Notes under the pieces: model-generated
Databases searched by the model: none
What the model was told of the DNA's origin: nothing
Seen by the model: only the letters and a program-made list of their open reading frames with translations
In this document: one piece after another, positions 52,056 to 61,669 of the stretch
Position numbering within the stretch: position 1 is the first letter of the stretch
Layout of the letters: every line of letters starts with the position of its first letter
Origin: Ligilactobacillus sp900765635
GTDB taxonomy: Bacteria > Bacillota > Bacilli > Lactobacillales > Lactobacillaceae
DNA length: 64,000 nt
Assembly: GCF_949152225.1 (NCBI RefSeq)
Contig: NZ_CASCJC010000001.1
Location: forward strand, 1,240,001-1,304,000
Direction: 5' to 3'
Program-made: the position numbers and the translations under genes

Positions 52056-52910
52056 TTGATTATTGAACTTTTTAAAGCATTCTTGTTTGGGATTGTTGAA
52101 GGAATCACCGAATGGTTGCCTATCAGCAGTACTGGACACATGATTTTATTAGACGAATTTGTAAAACTCAAAGTTTCTGCTGAGTTTTACAGTATGTTCC
52201 AAGTTGTTATTCAATTAGGGGCTATCATGGCCGTGGTTGTCATTTATTGGCACCAAATCTGGCCGTTTAAAAAAGCCAAGACAACAACTTTTAATGCTCC
52301 AACCGGCATTTGGCGCTATGTTGATAAAGACATCATGATAATGTGGGTTAAAATCTTGATTGCCTGTATTCCAGCCGGTGTCATCGGAATGGCCTTTAAC
52401 GATTATTTTGAAGAACATTTCTACAACGGAATCTGTGTATCTTTAGCTTTAATCGTCTTTGGGGTAGCCTTCATCTGGATTGAAAACACCAACAAGCATC
52501 GTCAACCACGTTACACTTCTTTGGCAAGTTTGACTTATCCTGTTATCGTTATGATTGGCTTTTTCCAATTAATCGCTGCTATCTTCCCAGGGACCTCTCG
52601 TTCCGGGGCAACGATTGTTGGAGCGTTACTCTTAGGTGTTTCACGTACAGTCGCTGCTGAGTTTACATTCTTCTTAGCAATTCCGGTTATGTTTGGGGCT
52701 TCATTTTTCAAACTACTCAAGTTTGGTTTTAACTTCTCAAGCCTTGAATTATGGATTTTAGTCGTTGGCTTAGTGACTGCTTTTGTTTCATCAATCATTG
52801 TTATTAAATTCTTGATGCAATATATCAAAAAACACGACTTTAAAGTCTTTGGTTGGTATCGTATTATCTTAGGAATTTTAGTGATTGCTTATTTTACGAT
52901 TTTCCATTAA
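52056..52910 (+). CDS. uppP: Undecaprenyl-diphosphatase
   Basis: About 284 residues from the TTG at 52056, 9 bases after AAAGGA; the frame can be opened at another TTG at 52038, which overlaps that site. The protein has the BacA/UppP motifs VEGITEWLPISSTGHMILL and FPGTSRSGATIVGALLLGVS and about eight membrane helices. It dephosphorylates undecaprenyl pyrophosphate for reuse in wall synthesis and gives background bacitracin tolerance. Confidence 0.94.
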   Translation: MIIELFKAFLFGIVEGITEWLPISSTGHMILLDEFVKLKVSAEFYSMFQVVIQLGAIMAVVVIYWHQIWPFKKAKTTTFNAPTGIWRYVDKDIMIMWVKILIACIPAGVIGMAFNDYFEEHFYNGICVSLALIVFGVAFIWIENTNKHRQPRYTSLASLTYPVIVMIGFFQLIAAIFPGTSRSGATIVGALLLGVSRTVAAEFTFFLAIPVMFGASFFKLLKFGFNFSSLELWILVVGLVTAFVSSIIVIKFLMQYIKKHDFKVFGWYRIILGILVIAYFTIFH

Positions 52911-52911
52911 T

Positions 52912-52946
52912 AAAAAAGTGCTGGCAAAATGCCTAGCACTTTTTTA
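52912..52946. terminator. Bidirectional terminator between uppP and the GH3 gene
   Basis: AAAAAGTGCT-GGC pairs with GCC-TAGCACTTTTT, with a single bulged T. It serves the convergent genes ending at 52910 and 52967. Confidence 0.88.
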
Positions 52947-52966
52947 TTTGCTACATTTCTCCGTTC

Positions 52967-54094
52967 TTAACTTGGGAGAGTAACTAAAATTTTTCTTTTA
53001 ACTTTTAATTTTAAAATCCGATAGACAGCTTGATTAAGTTGTTTTTGTGTTATCTTTTTTTCCTTTATCGCTTGCTTTAGTGCAGGAATGCCATTTTGAT
53101 AATCTGCGCTTATCAACACATCATTTCCAGCCATAAAAGCTGCTACATCAGCATTTTGATTTGTCTGTTTGATAAAATCCTTGATTGCGCCCATCCCTAA
53201 GTCATCGGTCACAATAACGTTATTGTACTTTAATTTTTTGCGTAAATATGTATGTACCTTTTTAGACAACGAGGCTGGTTTTTGAGCGTCTAAGGCATTT
53301 ACTACTAGATGTGTAATCATAATGCTATCGACGTTAGCCTTAATTCCTGCTTTAAATGGAATTAAATCTTCTTGTTTTAGTTGCTTTAAACTTTTGGTAT
53401 TTTGCGCAAAGCCAGTATGTGTATCTTGACAAGATCCGTAACCTGGAAAATGTTTTAAAGTGGTTATTTCATTTTGCTTTTGCGTTTGTTTGACAGCCTT
53501 TGCAATATATTTTGCGGTCTGTTGGTAATCTAAGCCAACTGTTCTATCATACATAAAACTTTGTGAATCATCAGTAACGTCTGCTACTGGCGCAAAATTC
53601 CAATTGATCCCTAATCCCTTTAAGATTTTTGCTACCGTAACATTTTCTTGCAAAAGTCCTGACAAACCCTGACTTTGATAGATTTCTCTTGGTGAAGGAA
53701 ATTTTCGATTATTGGTCAAAGCTGGATTATTGCTTAAACGCGAAACACTCCCACCTTCTTGATCGGTAGCAATAAACAACGGTAAGGTAGAGCTAGATTG
53801 CATTTGTTGGAGCTTTGCTATAAATTGTTCACGACTATTGTCTATAAAATCATTACCAAATAAAACAATACCACCTAGATGATATTTTTTGATTGCTTGA
53901 TTCAGCGCATCAGCATCGCCGTTGCTTGGCACCAAATATAACTGTCCTAACTTTTCATCTAGCGTCATCTGATTTAAATAGCGTTTAAGTTGTTTATTAC
54001 TGATTGTAGCTGCACCAACACTAAAAGAATTTAAAAGATTTACTACTAAGATGATTAATAAGATAACACTAAATTTACGGATTTTAATTTTCAT
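52967..54094 (-). CDS. Secreted GH3 beta-N-acetylhexosaminidase-type glycosidase
   Basis: The 375-residue protein has a signal peptide (KFSVILLIILVVNLLNSFSV, then GAA) and a GH3 catalytic domain: TDQEGGSVSRL, TTLKHFPGYGSCQDTHTG (the KHFPG(H/Y)G site with the D-H dyad of NagZ-type enzymes) and VIVTDDLGMGAI. It probably trims N-acetylglucosamine from peptidoglycan fragments outside the cell. The C-terminal GH3 domain is absent, as in NagZ. The ATG has a GGGGAG site. Confidence 0.85.
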   Translation of the reverse strand: MKIKIRKFSVILLIILVVNLLNSFSVGAATISNKQLKRYLNQMTLDEKLGQLYLVPSNGDADALNQAIKKYHLGGIVLFGNDFIDNSREQFIAKLQQMQSSSTLPLFIATDQEGGSVSRLSNNPALTNNRKFPSPREIYQSQGLSGLLQENVTVAKILKGLGINWNFAPVADVTDDSQSFMYDRTVGLDYQQTAKYIAKAVKQTQKQNEITTLKHFPGYGSCQDTHTGFAQNTKSLKQLKQEDLIPFKAGIKANVDSIMITHLVVNALDAQKPASLSKKVHTYLRKKLKYNNVIVTDDLGMGAIKDFIKQTNQNADVAAFMAGNDVLISADYQNGIPALKQAIKEKKITQKQLNQAVYRILKLKVKRKILVTLPS

Positions 54095-54227
54095 ATTTTT
54101 CTCCCCATGTTCTAAAAAAACTGCTTATCTGTAATTTTGGCTCTAGAGCTCTTTTGCGCATCTATTGGCTAATTATGTTAATATATTAACAGACAAATAT
54201 TTCAACTGTAAATATGGGGTAAAACAT

Positions 54228-54545
54228 ATGATTCCTGATTTAGGTAAAATTATTCGTACCAAACGTCAACAACTCGATATGACAATCGAACAATTAGCTG
54301 AAGCTTCCAATTCCTCTGTTAGTTTTATTTCAAAACTTGAATTAGGACGCTTAGACAATTTAAAACTAAAAAAACTTGAAGAAATTCTTAATGCCTTAAA
54401 CCTATCGTTTGCAGATATTTTTAGCTATCCTCCAATTACCGATAGCGAAACAATTCAGCTCATATCTTTACTTAGTAATTTACCAGAAGAAAAACGGCGG
54501 ATTCTTTCAAAAGCTATCCTACAGATCGTTTTATTAAATGATTAA
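54228..54545 (+). CDS. XRE-family transcriptional regulator
   Basis: About 105 residues from the ATG at 54228 (GGGGTAA upstream). The HTH is MTIEQLAEASNSSVSFISKLELG, followed by LKKLEEILNALNLSFADIFSY and a helical tail with LPEEKRRILSKAIL. It resembles the SinR-like single-domain regulators. It precedes dedA by 85 bases and may be transcribed with it. Its target is unknown. Confidence 0.8.
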   Translation: MIPDLGKIIRTKRQQLDMTIEQLAEASNSSVSFISKLELGRLDNLKLKKLEEILNALNLSFADIFSYPPITDSETIQLISLLSNLPEEKRRILSKAILQIVLLND

Positions 54546-54630
54546 ATATTTAAAAATATTTTGGTTAATTCTTGACCTAATCCCTCCTTTTTCGTTACAA
54601 TCGAAGAAAATAATGAAAATGAGGTAAAAA

Positions 54631-55239
54631 ATGGATACAGCAACTATGACCAATTTAATCAATGACTATGGTTATTTAGCCATTGCATTATTGATCGCAT
54701 TGGAAAATATTTTTCCGCCAATTCCATCTGAGGTAATTTTAACCTTTACTGGTTTTTTAACAATTTCAACTGATTTAAATTTATTTGGAGCAATCATCGC
54801 AGCCACTGTCGGAGCCGTAGTTGGTGCTGCTGTTTTGTATGCCCTTGGACACTTTTTAGCCGTTGAAAAAATTGAGGCTATTTTAAATGGAAAACTTGGT
54901 AAAATCTTACATCTAAAACCTGAAGATGTCGATAAAGCTGCTAATTTCTTCAATCGTCATGGTGGTACTGCCGTTTTCTTTGGCCGTTTTGTTCCTGTTG
55001 TGCGTAGTTTAATCTCCATTCCAGCTGGTATGACACATTTTTCTTTTACACGTTTCTTAGTTTTTTCAACCTTTGGAACATTAATTTGGAACACCGTTTT
55101 GATTTATGTTGGACATTACGCCGGCAATGCTTGGCCACAAATTGTCGCTACTATTGATGAATACTCTCATTTAGTTTTACTAGCAGTAGTTATCTTGTGT
55201 GTTGTGGGTTTCATTTGGCACAAACGTAAAAAAGCTTAA
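54631..55239 (+). CDS. DedA-family membrane protein
   Basis: The 202-residue protein has ENIFPPIPSEVILTFTGFL and FFGRFVPVVRSLISIPAGMT, the two conserved DedA/SNARE-associated re-entrant motifs, within about five hydrophobic segments. DedA proteins include undecaprenyl-phosphate and phospholipid flippases and affect envelope integrity; which lipid this one moves is not clear. A GAGGT site precedes the ATG. Confidence 0.88.
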   Translation: MDTATMTNLINDYGYLAIALLIALENIFPPIPSEVILTFTGFLTISTDLNLFGAIIAATVGAVVGAAVLYALGHFLAVEKIEAILNGKLGKILHLKPEDVDKAANFFNRHGGTAVFFGRFVPVVRSLISIPAGMTHFSFTRFLVFSTFGTLIWNTVLIYVGHYAGNAWPQIVATIDEYSHLVLLAVVILCVVGFIWHKRKKA

Positions 55240-55278
55240 ACCACTAATTTTATCATAATAGCTTGATAGCATGACGCA

Positions 55279-55322
55279 AAAAATTCTCTTTGCTGTTTTT
55301 TTAGTGAAGAGGACTTTTTGTT
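55279..55322 (+). terminator. Terminator of dedA
   Basis: AAAAATTCTCTTT (55279-55291) pairs with GAAGAGGACTTTT (55306-55318) with wobbles and one mismatch, followed by TTTTTG. A second hairpin, ACAGATAT/TATATCTGT with a T-run, follows at about 55457-55490. The interval 55240-55566 otherwise contains nothing convincing. Confidence 0.6.
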
Positions 55323-55566
55323 TCGATAGAAATTTTTTTAAAAAAAGAGCAGTTTGCGCTATTTTTATTCTTAATAGTGAAACATTATTGATACAGTTAA
55401 CTATAGACATATAGAAAGTTCCTTTCAAAATTACTTTAATGATTTTATTTTAACAGATATTTATATATATCTGTTTTTGTTTTTTTACAAAAAAATTAGG
55501 ACCAATAGCAATTCTGTCAATCCTAAAAATTATAGAACCTATTTATATATGTATTTTTGTAAACAA

Positions 55567-55604
55567 TAAAAAAACCCCTTTGCTAGACATCTGTAGCAAA
55601 GAGG
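55567..55604 (-). terminator. Terminator of the sugar operon, cut off from it by ISL3
   Basis: CCTCTTTGCTA (55604-55594) pairs with TAGCAAAGGGG (55585-55575) on the minus strand, followed by eight T. It belongs with the leftward GH32 gene ending at 57159, but the 1.5-kb ISL3 copy lies between them. Its loop contains the same ATGTCTAG as the terminator at 62818. Confidence 0.8.
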
Positions 55605-55621
55605 ATAAAAAGTAAAATTAC

Positions 55622-57129
55622 GGTTGTATAATATTTAGGACTGATAATGTAAAATTTTTTTGCATTACGGTCCTTCTTTTATTTTCTCCATTTTTACGGC
55701 AAAATAAAAGAGATGGCCCACAACGCCAATCTAATTAAAGAAAGGACACCATCTCTATGGATAATAATATCAAACTTTTACTTGGAATTACAGACCCTAA
55801 TTTAACTATTGACCCTAAATATCAATATACTTCGTATATTGAAGAAAAAATTATTAAAAATAGTAAGGCTTTGCTCTGTCATCTATATTTGTCTTACCCT
55901 ATGTATTGCCCTAATTGTAAAGCATTGATGTTACATAACGGCACTAAAGTAGTTAATAATATTCATCTTTCTTCTGCTGGTAAAAAGCTTGTGCTTTCTA
56001 TAAGAAAACAGAAGTATCTGTGTCCTGAGTGCAAAAAGACTGCGACAGCTAAATTTAAAGATACTAACTATCATGATCATTTTTCTAATGCTGTTAAAGC
56101 CAAACTTGTACGTGATTTAAGTCTATCCAGACCTATGTGTGAAATTGCTGCGGACTCTTTTACATCTTCAAACACAATTATTAGATCTTTAGAGAATGTA
56201 GAAAATAATTTTAAAGTCAATTGTAACTGGCTTCCTAGTCACTTATCCTTAGATGACTTCAAATCTGGTAAAAGATTTTCATCTAGTGGTATGAGTATGT
56301 GTTTAATCAACGCAGTCAATCATCGGATTATAGATATAATTCCTGAAAGAAATAATAAATTCCTTAGGAATTATTTCATTCAATATAGTTACAAAGCTAG
56401 ATTATCAGTAATGACTATAACTGTTGACTTATATGCACCTTACCGCAGTTTGATTAAGGAGCTATTCCCTAATGCATTTATTATTGCAGATAAATTTCAT
56501 GTGGTTACACAGGCATATACAGCTATGAATAAAATTAAAATTAGGGTTATGAAAGAATATGGAGCTGGAACCCATGAGTATCGAGCTTTGAAACGTTTTT
56601 GAAAACTACTTCTAAAAAATCAAGATGATGTTGATTATCATCGATATTATCCAAGGATAAATTTTAAATACGCTGAATTAAGCGATTCTGAAGTTTTAGA
56701 TCGTTTATTTGATATGTCTTCTGAATTGAAAACAGCCTATGAATATTATCAGTTACTTCTACAAATGTACCGTAAAAACAGTTGTCAATTACTAAATTTA
56801 TTAACTGATACAGTTTCTTGGAATCCTTCCACCAGAAATGAGACAAGCTTTAAAAACTATCAAGAAGCATAAGGCAGAAATAGAAAATAGTTTTGTTTTA
56901 CCTAGACTTACCAATGGTCCTATTGAAGGCGTCAATAATCACATTAAAGTAATTAAGCGTATAGCCTATGGCTATAATAATTTTAAGCATTTTAGACTCA
57001 GGATTCTGCTTTCGCTAAAAAATAATGTAATTTTCTTCTCCACCTAAAACAAAAAAACTATTAGACTTCCATCTAATAGTTTAAATAATAATTAAAATTT
57101 TGGCATCAGTCCTTTTTGACAAAGAACCC
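55622..57129 (+). mobile_element. ISL3-family insertion sequence (decayed copy)
   Basis: It is nearly identical to the copy at 28362-29869 over its 1.5 kb, with the same ends. The 8-bp duplication AAAATTAC is at 55614-55621 and 57130-57137. It inserted between the GH32 gene and its terminator. Confidence 0.92.
55757..57047 (+). pseudogene. ISL3-family transposase with nonsense and frameshift mutations
   Basis: Compared with the intact copy at 28497, this gene has TGG changed to TGA in KRF-W-KLLL (near 56600) and an extra T in the CCTCCACC region (about 56827), which shifts the frame before PEMRQAL. One further substitution (Arg to Lys in NKIRIRV) is seen. It cannot make a full transposase. 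The open pieces end at 56602 and restart at 56838. Confidence 0.92.
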
Positions 57130-57158
57130 AAAATTACTAACTTTATAAATATTTTTTC

Positions 57159-58502
57159 TTATAATTCTAAACTTGTAACCTTCATCTTTAGAGGCTTAAC
57201 ACTATTAAATTTAAGTTTAGTTTCACCTACTCCATACAAGCGTTCACTAAAGACTGGACCTTCTTCAAAGAAAATTTCAACCGAACTTGTATCACATAAA
57301 ATCTTAAAATTAGTCGTTTTAAGCGTTCTTGTAAACACTCGTGGTGGATAACCGGTTTTAGTCAAAAATAGCTTGCCGTTTTGATAACTTAAGTTTAAAT
57401 CACTTTCTCCATAACTTAAAGTTAAATCAAAATCACTCGCCTCTGATGCAAAAGTTTCAATTTCCAAACTACGATTAGCATAAGTCATCTGATAATTGGA
57501 TAAGATTTCTTCTAAAATAACTTCTTGTTCCAGCAAAGCCAATTCTCTAACTGGTCGCATGAAAATTTGATCGTCTTTAATAATTAATTCACGCGGAAAA
57601 GTCATACAACCTGCCCACCCATCTACTTGCTCGGGCATATCTTGTTCCCACATTGCCATCCATGCAATTAAAATTCTTCTGCCATCTGGAGCTAACAAAG
57701 TTTGTGCTGCATAAAAGTCATGGCCATAATCTAATTCTTGAAAACTATCTGGTTGATAAGTTAATTTTCCATTTTCTTCTCGTCCAATAAAGTAACCACA
57801 TTGAAAAAGATTATTAAAACGTTCATCTTGTTCTTTAATACCTTGAGGCGAGATTATCAAAATCTTTTGCCCATTAATTTCAAAATAATCAGGGCATTCC
57901 CACATATACCCTTCTTTTGAGGCTTCGCTTGCTTGAGCTAAAGTTTGCTTAAAGTTCCAATGATAAATGTCATCTGACTCATAAACTAATACTTGCCCCC
58001 GCTTATCTAATGTTTGGCCTCCGATTACACAATAAAATTTATGCCCATCGCTCCAAATTTTGGGATCACGAAAATCTGCGGTATTGTTTAACATCGGCGC
58101 TTTAATTACTGGGTTACCTTCATATTTAACAAAATTAATTCCATCTTCACTATATGCTAAGTTTTGTTCTTGAACTACACTTACTACTTCACCTTTTAAC
58201 TCATGATGAGCTGTATACAATAAAAATAATTTTCCATCATGTTCAATAGCACTTCCTGAAAAACACCCATCTTCAGCTTCAGGGAAAAGGGCGATTGGTA
58301 AATTTTCCCAATGAATCAGATCTTTACTTCGGACATGTCCCCAATGCATTGGCCCCCACTTAGAATCATGTGGATAATGTTGAAAAAAGACATGATAATA
58401 GCCTTTAAAGTAAATCATTCCATTAGGATCGTTTATCCAACCTTGTTTCCCCATAATATGATATTTCAAACGATAACGTAAATTTTTTAAGATTTTCTCC
58501 AA
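57159..58502 (-). CDS. GH32 sucrose-6-phosphate hydrolase / beta-fructosidase
   Basis: The 447-residue enzyme has the GH32 signatures WINDPNGMIYFKGYYHVFFQ (nucleophile Asp), FRDPKIW and YMWECPDYFEI (acid/base Glu), then the C-terminal beta-sandwich. It is intracellular, with no signal peptide, so it acts on imported sugar. It is the last gene of an ABC sugar-uptake operon, which suggests an imported fructo-oligosaccharide or sucrose as substrate. The start is TTG (58502), 9 bases after AGGAGG. Its terminator is displaced by ISL3. Confidence 0.9.
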   Translation of the reverse strand: MEKILKNLRYRLKYHIMGKQGWINDPNGMIYFKGYYHVFFQHYPHDSKWGPMHWGHVRSKDLIHWENLPIALFPEAEDGCFSGSAIEHDGKLFLLYTAHHELKGEVVSVVQEQNLAYSEDGINFVKYEGNPVIKAPMLNNTADFRDPKIWSDGHKFYCVIGGQTLDKRGQVLVYESDDIYHWNFKQTLAQASEASKEGYMWECPDYFEINGQKILIISPQGIKEQDERFNNLFQCGYFIGREENGKLTYQPDSFQELDYGHDFYAAQTLLAPDGRRILIAWMAMWEQDMPEQVDGWAGCMTFPRELIIKDDQIFMRPVRELALLEQEVILEEILSNYQMTYANRSLEIETFASEASDFDLTLSYGESDLNLSYQNGKLFLTKTGYPPRVFTRTLKTTNFKILCDTSSVEIFFEEGPVFSERLYGVGETKLKFNSVKPLKMKVTSLEL

Positions 58503-58515
58503 TTTTTAAATCCTC

Positions 58516-59379
58516 CTATTTGACACCAGTTCCAACATTTCCCATACCTTGCACTAGGTACTTTTGAAATACAATATATATGATAATTAATGGTATTGTT
58601 GAAATTGTTAATAACGCCATTACTTGGTTCATATAAACAGGCTGGGTATTATTTATATTAGTAATTGCCACTTGTAATGGAAATTTATTAGAGTCGGTTA
58701 AAACCATTAAAGGCCATAAATAATCATTCCAACTTCCAATAAAAGTTAATGTACCAACAGTAGCAACGGCTGGTTTAGCCATTGGCAACATAATTTGCCA
58801 ATAAATTCTAAACATGCTAGCACCTTCAAGTTGGGCTGATTCAATCATATCATCTGGAATCGCTTCAAAGAAATTTTTAAACATATAAATATAAAATGGG
58901 CTAGCCAATCCTGGTAAAATTACTGCCAAAATAGTGTTTAAAATTCCTAAATTTTTAGCAATCTGAAATTGTTGAATCAAAATAGTTTCCCCTGGAATAA
59001 CCAAAGTTGCCAATAATAATCCAAATAAAAATTTCTTACCTTTGAACTTGAAACACGCAAAGCCATAACCTGCTAATGAATTAATTATAACTGAACCGGC
59101 TGTAACACAGGAAGCATATAAAATACTATTACCAATATAACGAAAAATATCGAAACGTTGAAATAAATTAGCATAATTATTAAGCCAAGTTTTAAAATCT
59201 AGCGATGGTACAAAAGCGTGCCAACTAGTCATATCCTTATAGATACTAGCTTCATTTTTCAATGATGATACGATCATCCATACTAAAGGAAATAAAAAGA
59301 ATAAAGCTAATAAAGTAATTAAAAAAGTTGACAAAATTAACATTGCATTTTTTTGGATTTTAGGGTTAATCTTAGTCAT
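58516..59379 (-). CDS. Carbohydrate ABC transporter permease (MalG/MsmG type)
   Basis: A 287-residue membrane protein with six helices and the EAA loop that contacts the ATPase (DDMIESAQLEGASMFRIYWQ). It belongs to the second-permease group of CUT1 sugar importers. It overlaps the preceding permease by 8 bases and lies 13 bases before the GH32 gene. Confidence 0.92.
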   Translation of the reverse strand: MTKINPKIQKNAMLILSTFLITLLALFFLFPLVWMIVSSLKNEASIYKDMTSWHAFVPSLDFKTWLNNYANLFQRFDIFRYIGNSILYASCVTAGSVIINSLAGYGFACFKFKGKKFLFGLLLATLVIPGETILIQQFQIAKNLGILNTILAVILPGLASPFYIYMFKNFFEAIPDDMIESAQLEGASMFRIYWQIMLPMAKPAVATVGTLTFIGSWNDYLWPLMVLTDSNKFPLQVAITNINNTQPVYMNQVMALLTISTIPLIIIYIVFQKYLVQGMGNVGTGVK

Positions 59380-60253
59380 GACTCAAATCCTCTTTTCCTG
59401 AAAGTTTACGTTGAATAACAGTAAAAATAATAATTAACAATCCATAGATAACACTCATTGCACTAGCATATCCTAACTGCCGATCGGTGAAACCTGTCCG
59501 ATAAATATAATAAACAGGTGTCATTGTTGAATTCATCGGTCCACCTTGCGTCATAACCATTGGTTGTGTAATTAACTTAAATGCACTAATAAATGTTGTT
59601 GTTAAAATCATCACAGATGTTGGCTTTAACATTGGCAAAGTAACATTAAGAAATTGTTGCCATTTATTTGCTCCATCAATCGTAGCTGCTTCATACAACT
59701 CTGCAGGAATATTTTGTAAACCCGCTAAGAAAATCAACATTTGATAACCTGCACCTTGCCAAGCTGAAAGCCCAATAATTACAAACATAGCTTGCTTTTC
59801 ACTTGTTAAAAACGGCTGTGGTTTGATGTGTACTAATGATAGCAATCCATTTAACAAACCTTGCTCTGGATTAACAATGTATAACCATAAAACCGAAGTA
59901 ACAACTAAAGAAACAACCACAGGTGCAAAAAATGCTACTTTAAAAAAAGTATTCCATGGACGTTTTTTATTAACAATTAATGCCAATCCTAAAGCAAGTC
60001 CAACTTGAATTGGAATAATAAAGACAACAAACAATAATACATTTTGTAAACCTTTTATAAAGACTGGATCTTTAAAAATCTGAACATAGTTTTGTAATGC
60101 TATAAACACACGATCTTGTGGTGCCAAAATATTATAGTTAGTAAATGAATAATAAATTGACATTCCTGCTGGAATAAATAAAAATAACAATAACAAAATG
60201 ATTGCTGGCATTATAAAGAAATAACCAATAATTTGATTTCTATTTTTTTTCAT
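59372..60253 (-). CDS. Carbohydrate ABC transporter permease (MalF/MsmF type)
   Basis: About 293 residues starting MKKNRNQIIGYFFIMPAIIL; the in-frame GTG at 60268 abuts the AAGGAG site and is less likely. Six membrane helices and the EAA loop PAELYEAATIDGANKWQQF mark the first permease of a CUT1 importer. It follows the binding-protein gene closely. Confidence 0.9.
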   Translation of the reverse strand: MKKNRNQIIGYFFIMPAIILLLLFLFIPAGMSIYYSFTNYNILAPQDRVFIALQNYVQIFKDPVFIKGLQNVLLFVVFIIPIQVGLALGLALIVNKKRPWNTFFKVAFFAPVVVSLVVTSVLWLYIVNPEQGLLNGLLSLVHIKPQPFLTSEKQAMFVIIGLSAWQGAGYQMLIFLAGLQNIPAELYEAATIDGANKWQQFLNVTLPMLKPTSVMILTTTFISAFKLITQPMVMTQGGPMNSTMTPVYYIYRTGFTDRQLGYASAMSVIYGLLIIIFTVIQRKLSGKEDLSHD

Positions 60254-60271
60254 TGTTTTATGCCACACTCC

Positions 60272-61570
60272 TTAATAAATTGCACTTTCATCCAAATATC
60301 CTTGAATCACTTTAGCTTGTTTTTTAAGTAATTTTTTCAAATTAGGATTTTTGTCATAATACGTAACATCTGTAATAGTTTCAGCAAATGTCCGTGTTAC
60401 TTGAGGATAATTAACTAAAACAGGACGTGTTTTGCCAGTTTCTTGGTTTTGTTTTAATAACATTTTCATTGGCTCAGATAACTTAGGTTCCATCATCTTG
60501 GCTACACTTTTTCTAGCTGGTAAGCCAGTCGTTGCCATGTTACTTTTATACATCGCATCTTTAGACATCAAAAAATTAATTAATGCCCCTGCTGCTTTTT
60601 TATTAACAGCACTTGCCGTCATTGCATACTGCCATGCCCCTGTCGGAGACACTAATTTATGTGTCTTATCAGAAACTGGATAAGGCATTACACCATAATC
60701 AAGGTGTTTATATTGCGTATCTAGTTCTTGAACTGTCCAAGTTCCTGAAAGCTGCATTGCATATTTTCCCGTTTGAAATCCTTTATCTTTAGGACTAATT
60801 GGTGTGTATTCTTTTTTAACTAAATCACGAATAAATTGGAAACCTTCTTGACTAGCTTTTGAATTCAAATATTCCATAGCTTTAGTGCCAGAATCATTAG
60901 TAATACTACCGCCTGCTGACCAAAGAAAAGGTGCAAATGCATATAAGGCCCATTCTGAATGATCATTTAAATTCATGTTAAATGCACTTTTATCTCCAAA
61001 TGTTTGCTTCAACTTTTGGCAAGCTGCTTCAAATTCTGAGTAAGTCCAAGGATTATCTAATGTAGCGATATCAGTAATTCCCGCTTTTTCAAACATCTTT
61101 TTATTATAATAGATTCCTACACTTGATTCGGAATATCCCAAAGAATACAACTTTCCTTGATAGGTTCCTTGTTTAATAACTGAATCTAAAATATCATCTT
61201 TATTATCGATATATTTTCCGATCGGTTTGATAATTTTTGATTTAGCATATGCAGCTGTATTTGGAGCATCTAGCGTAATTACATCAGGAAGTGTCCCTGA
61301 ATTTAATGCCGCGTTTATCTTATCTTCATAACCACCACCAGAACCACTACGCGGAATATATTGCACTGTAGCTTTATAGCCTTGTTTGTTAGTCTTATTA
61401 AAGTGCTTAATATTCGCTGCTAAAGCTTTTCCTTCTGGGTCATCTTTTGAAAAATGAACCCACATAGTAATATCTTTTGAAGATGCTGATCGTTGGTTAT
61501 TGCCACATCCAGTCAATATTCCAATTCCAATAATTGCAAATGTCGCCAGTAAAAATTTTTTTAATTTCAT
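60272..61570 (-). CDS. Sugar-binding lipoprotein of the ABC importer
   Basis: About 432 residues from the ATG at 61570 (GGGAGG site). The signal peptide LLATFAIIGIGILTGC carries the lipobox cysteine. The rest is a family 1 solute-binding protein (ITMWVHFSKDDPEGKALAA; LNSGTLPDVITLD). It captures the sugar outside and delivers it to the permeases. No ATPase gene is in the operon; a shared MsmK-type ATPase elsewhere is probable. Confidence 0.92.
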   Translation of the reverse strand: MKLKKFLLATFAIIGIGILTGCGNNQRSASSKDITMWVHFSKDDPEGKALAANIKHFNKTNKQGYKATVQYIPRSGSGGGYEDKINAALNSGTLPDVITLDAPNTAAYAKSKIIKPIGKYIDNKDDILDSVIKQGTYQGKLYSLGYSESSVGIYYNKKMFEKAGITDIATLDNPWTYSEFEAACQKLKQTFGDKSAFNMNLNDHSEWALYAFAPFLWSAGGSITNDSGTKAMEYLNSKASQEGFQFIRDLVKKEYTPISPKDKGFQTGKYAMQLSGTWTVQELDTQYKHLDYGVMPYPVSDKTHKLVSPTGAWQYAMTASAVNKKAAGALINFLMSKDAMYKSNMATTGLPARKSVAKMMEPKLSEPMKMLLKQNQETGKTRPVLVNYPQVTRTFAETITDVTYYDKNPNLKKLLKKQAKVIQGYLDESAIY

Positions 61571-61593
61571 ACTGAGACCTCCCTTAATATTTT

Positions 61594-61665
61594 TGAAACG
61601 TTTCAATTAAATTAAATTATAAAACGTTTCCAAAAAAACTGCAATAGTTTTTTGGAAACGTTTCA
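61594..61665 (-). promoter_or_regulatory. Promoter and three LacI/CcpA-type operators of the sugar operon
   Basis: The promoter is TTGCAG (61644-61639), a 17-base spacer and TATAAT (61621-61616). Operators TGAAACGTTTCA (61594-61605), AAACGTTTCC (61622-61631, in the spacer) and TGGAAACGTTTCA (61653-61665) surround it. The last two are arms of a near-perfect hairpin that also covers the end of the lacI-type gene. Confidence 0.85.
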
Positions 61666-61669
61666 AAAA

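Noticed and set aside
55180..55410. Leftward ORF of about 77 codons with an AAAGGA before ATG.
   Set aside because: It overlaps the end of dedA and the dedA terminator, has low-complexity composition and no recognisable protein features.
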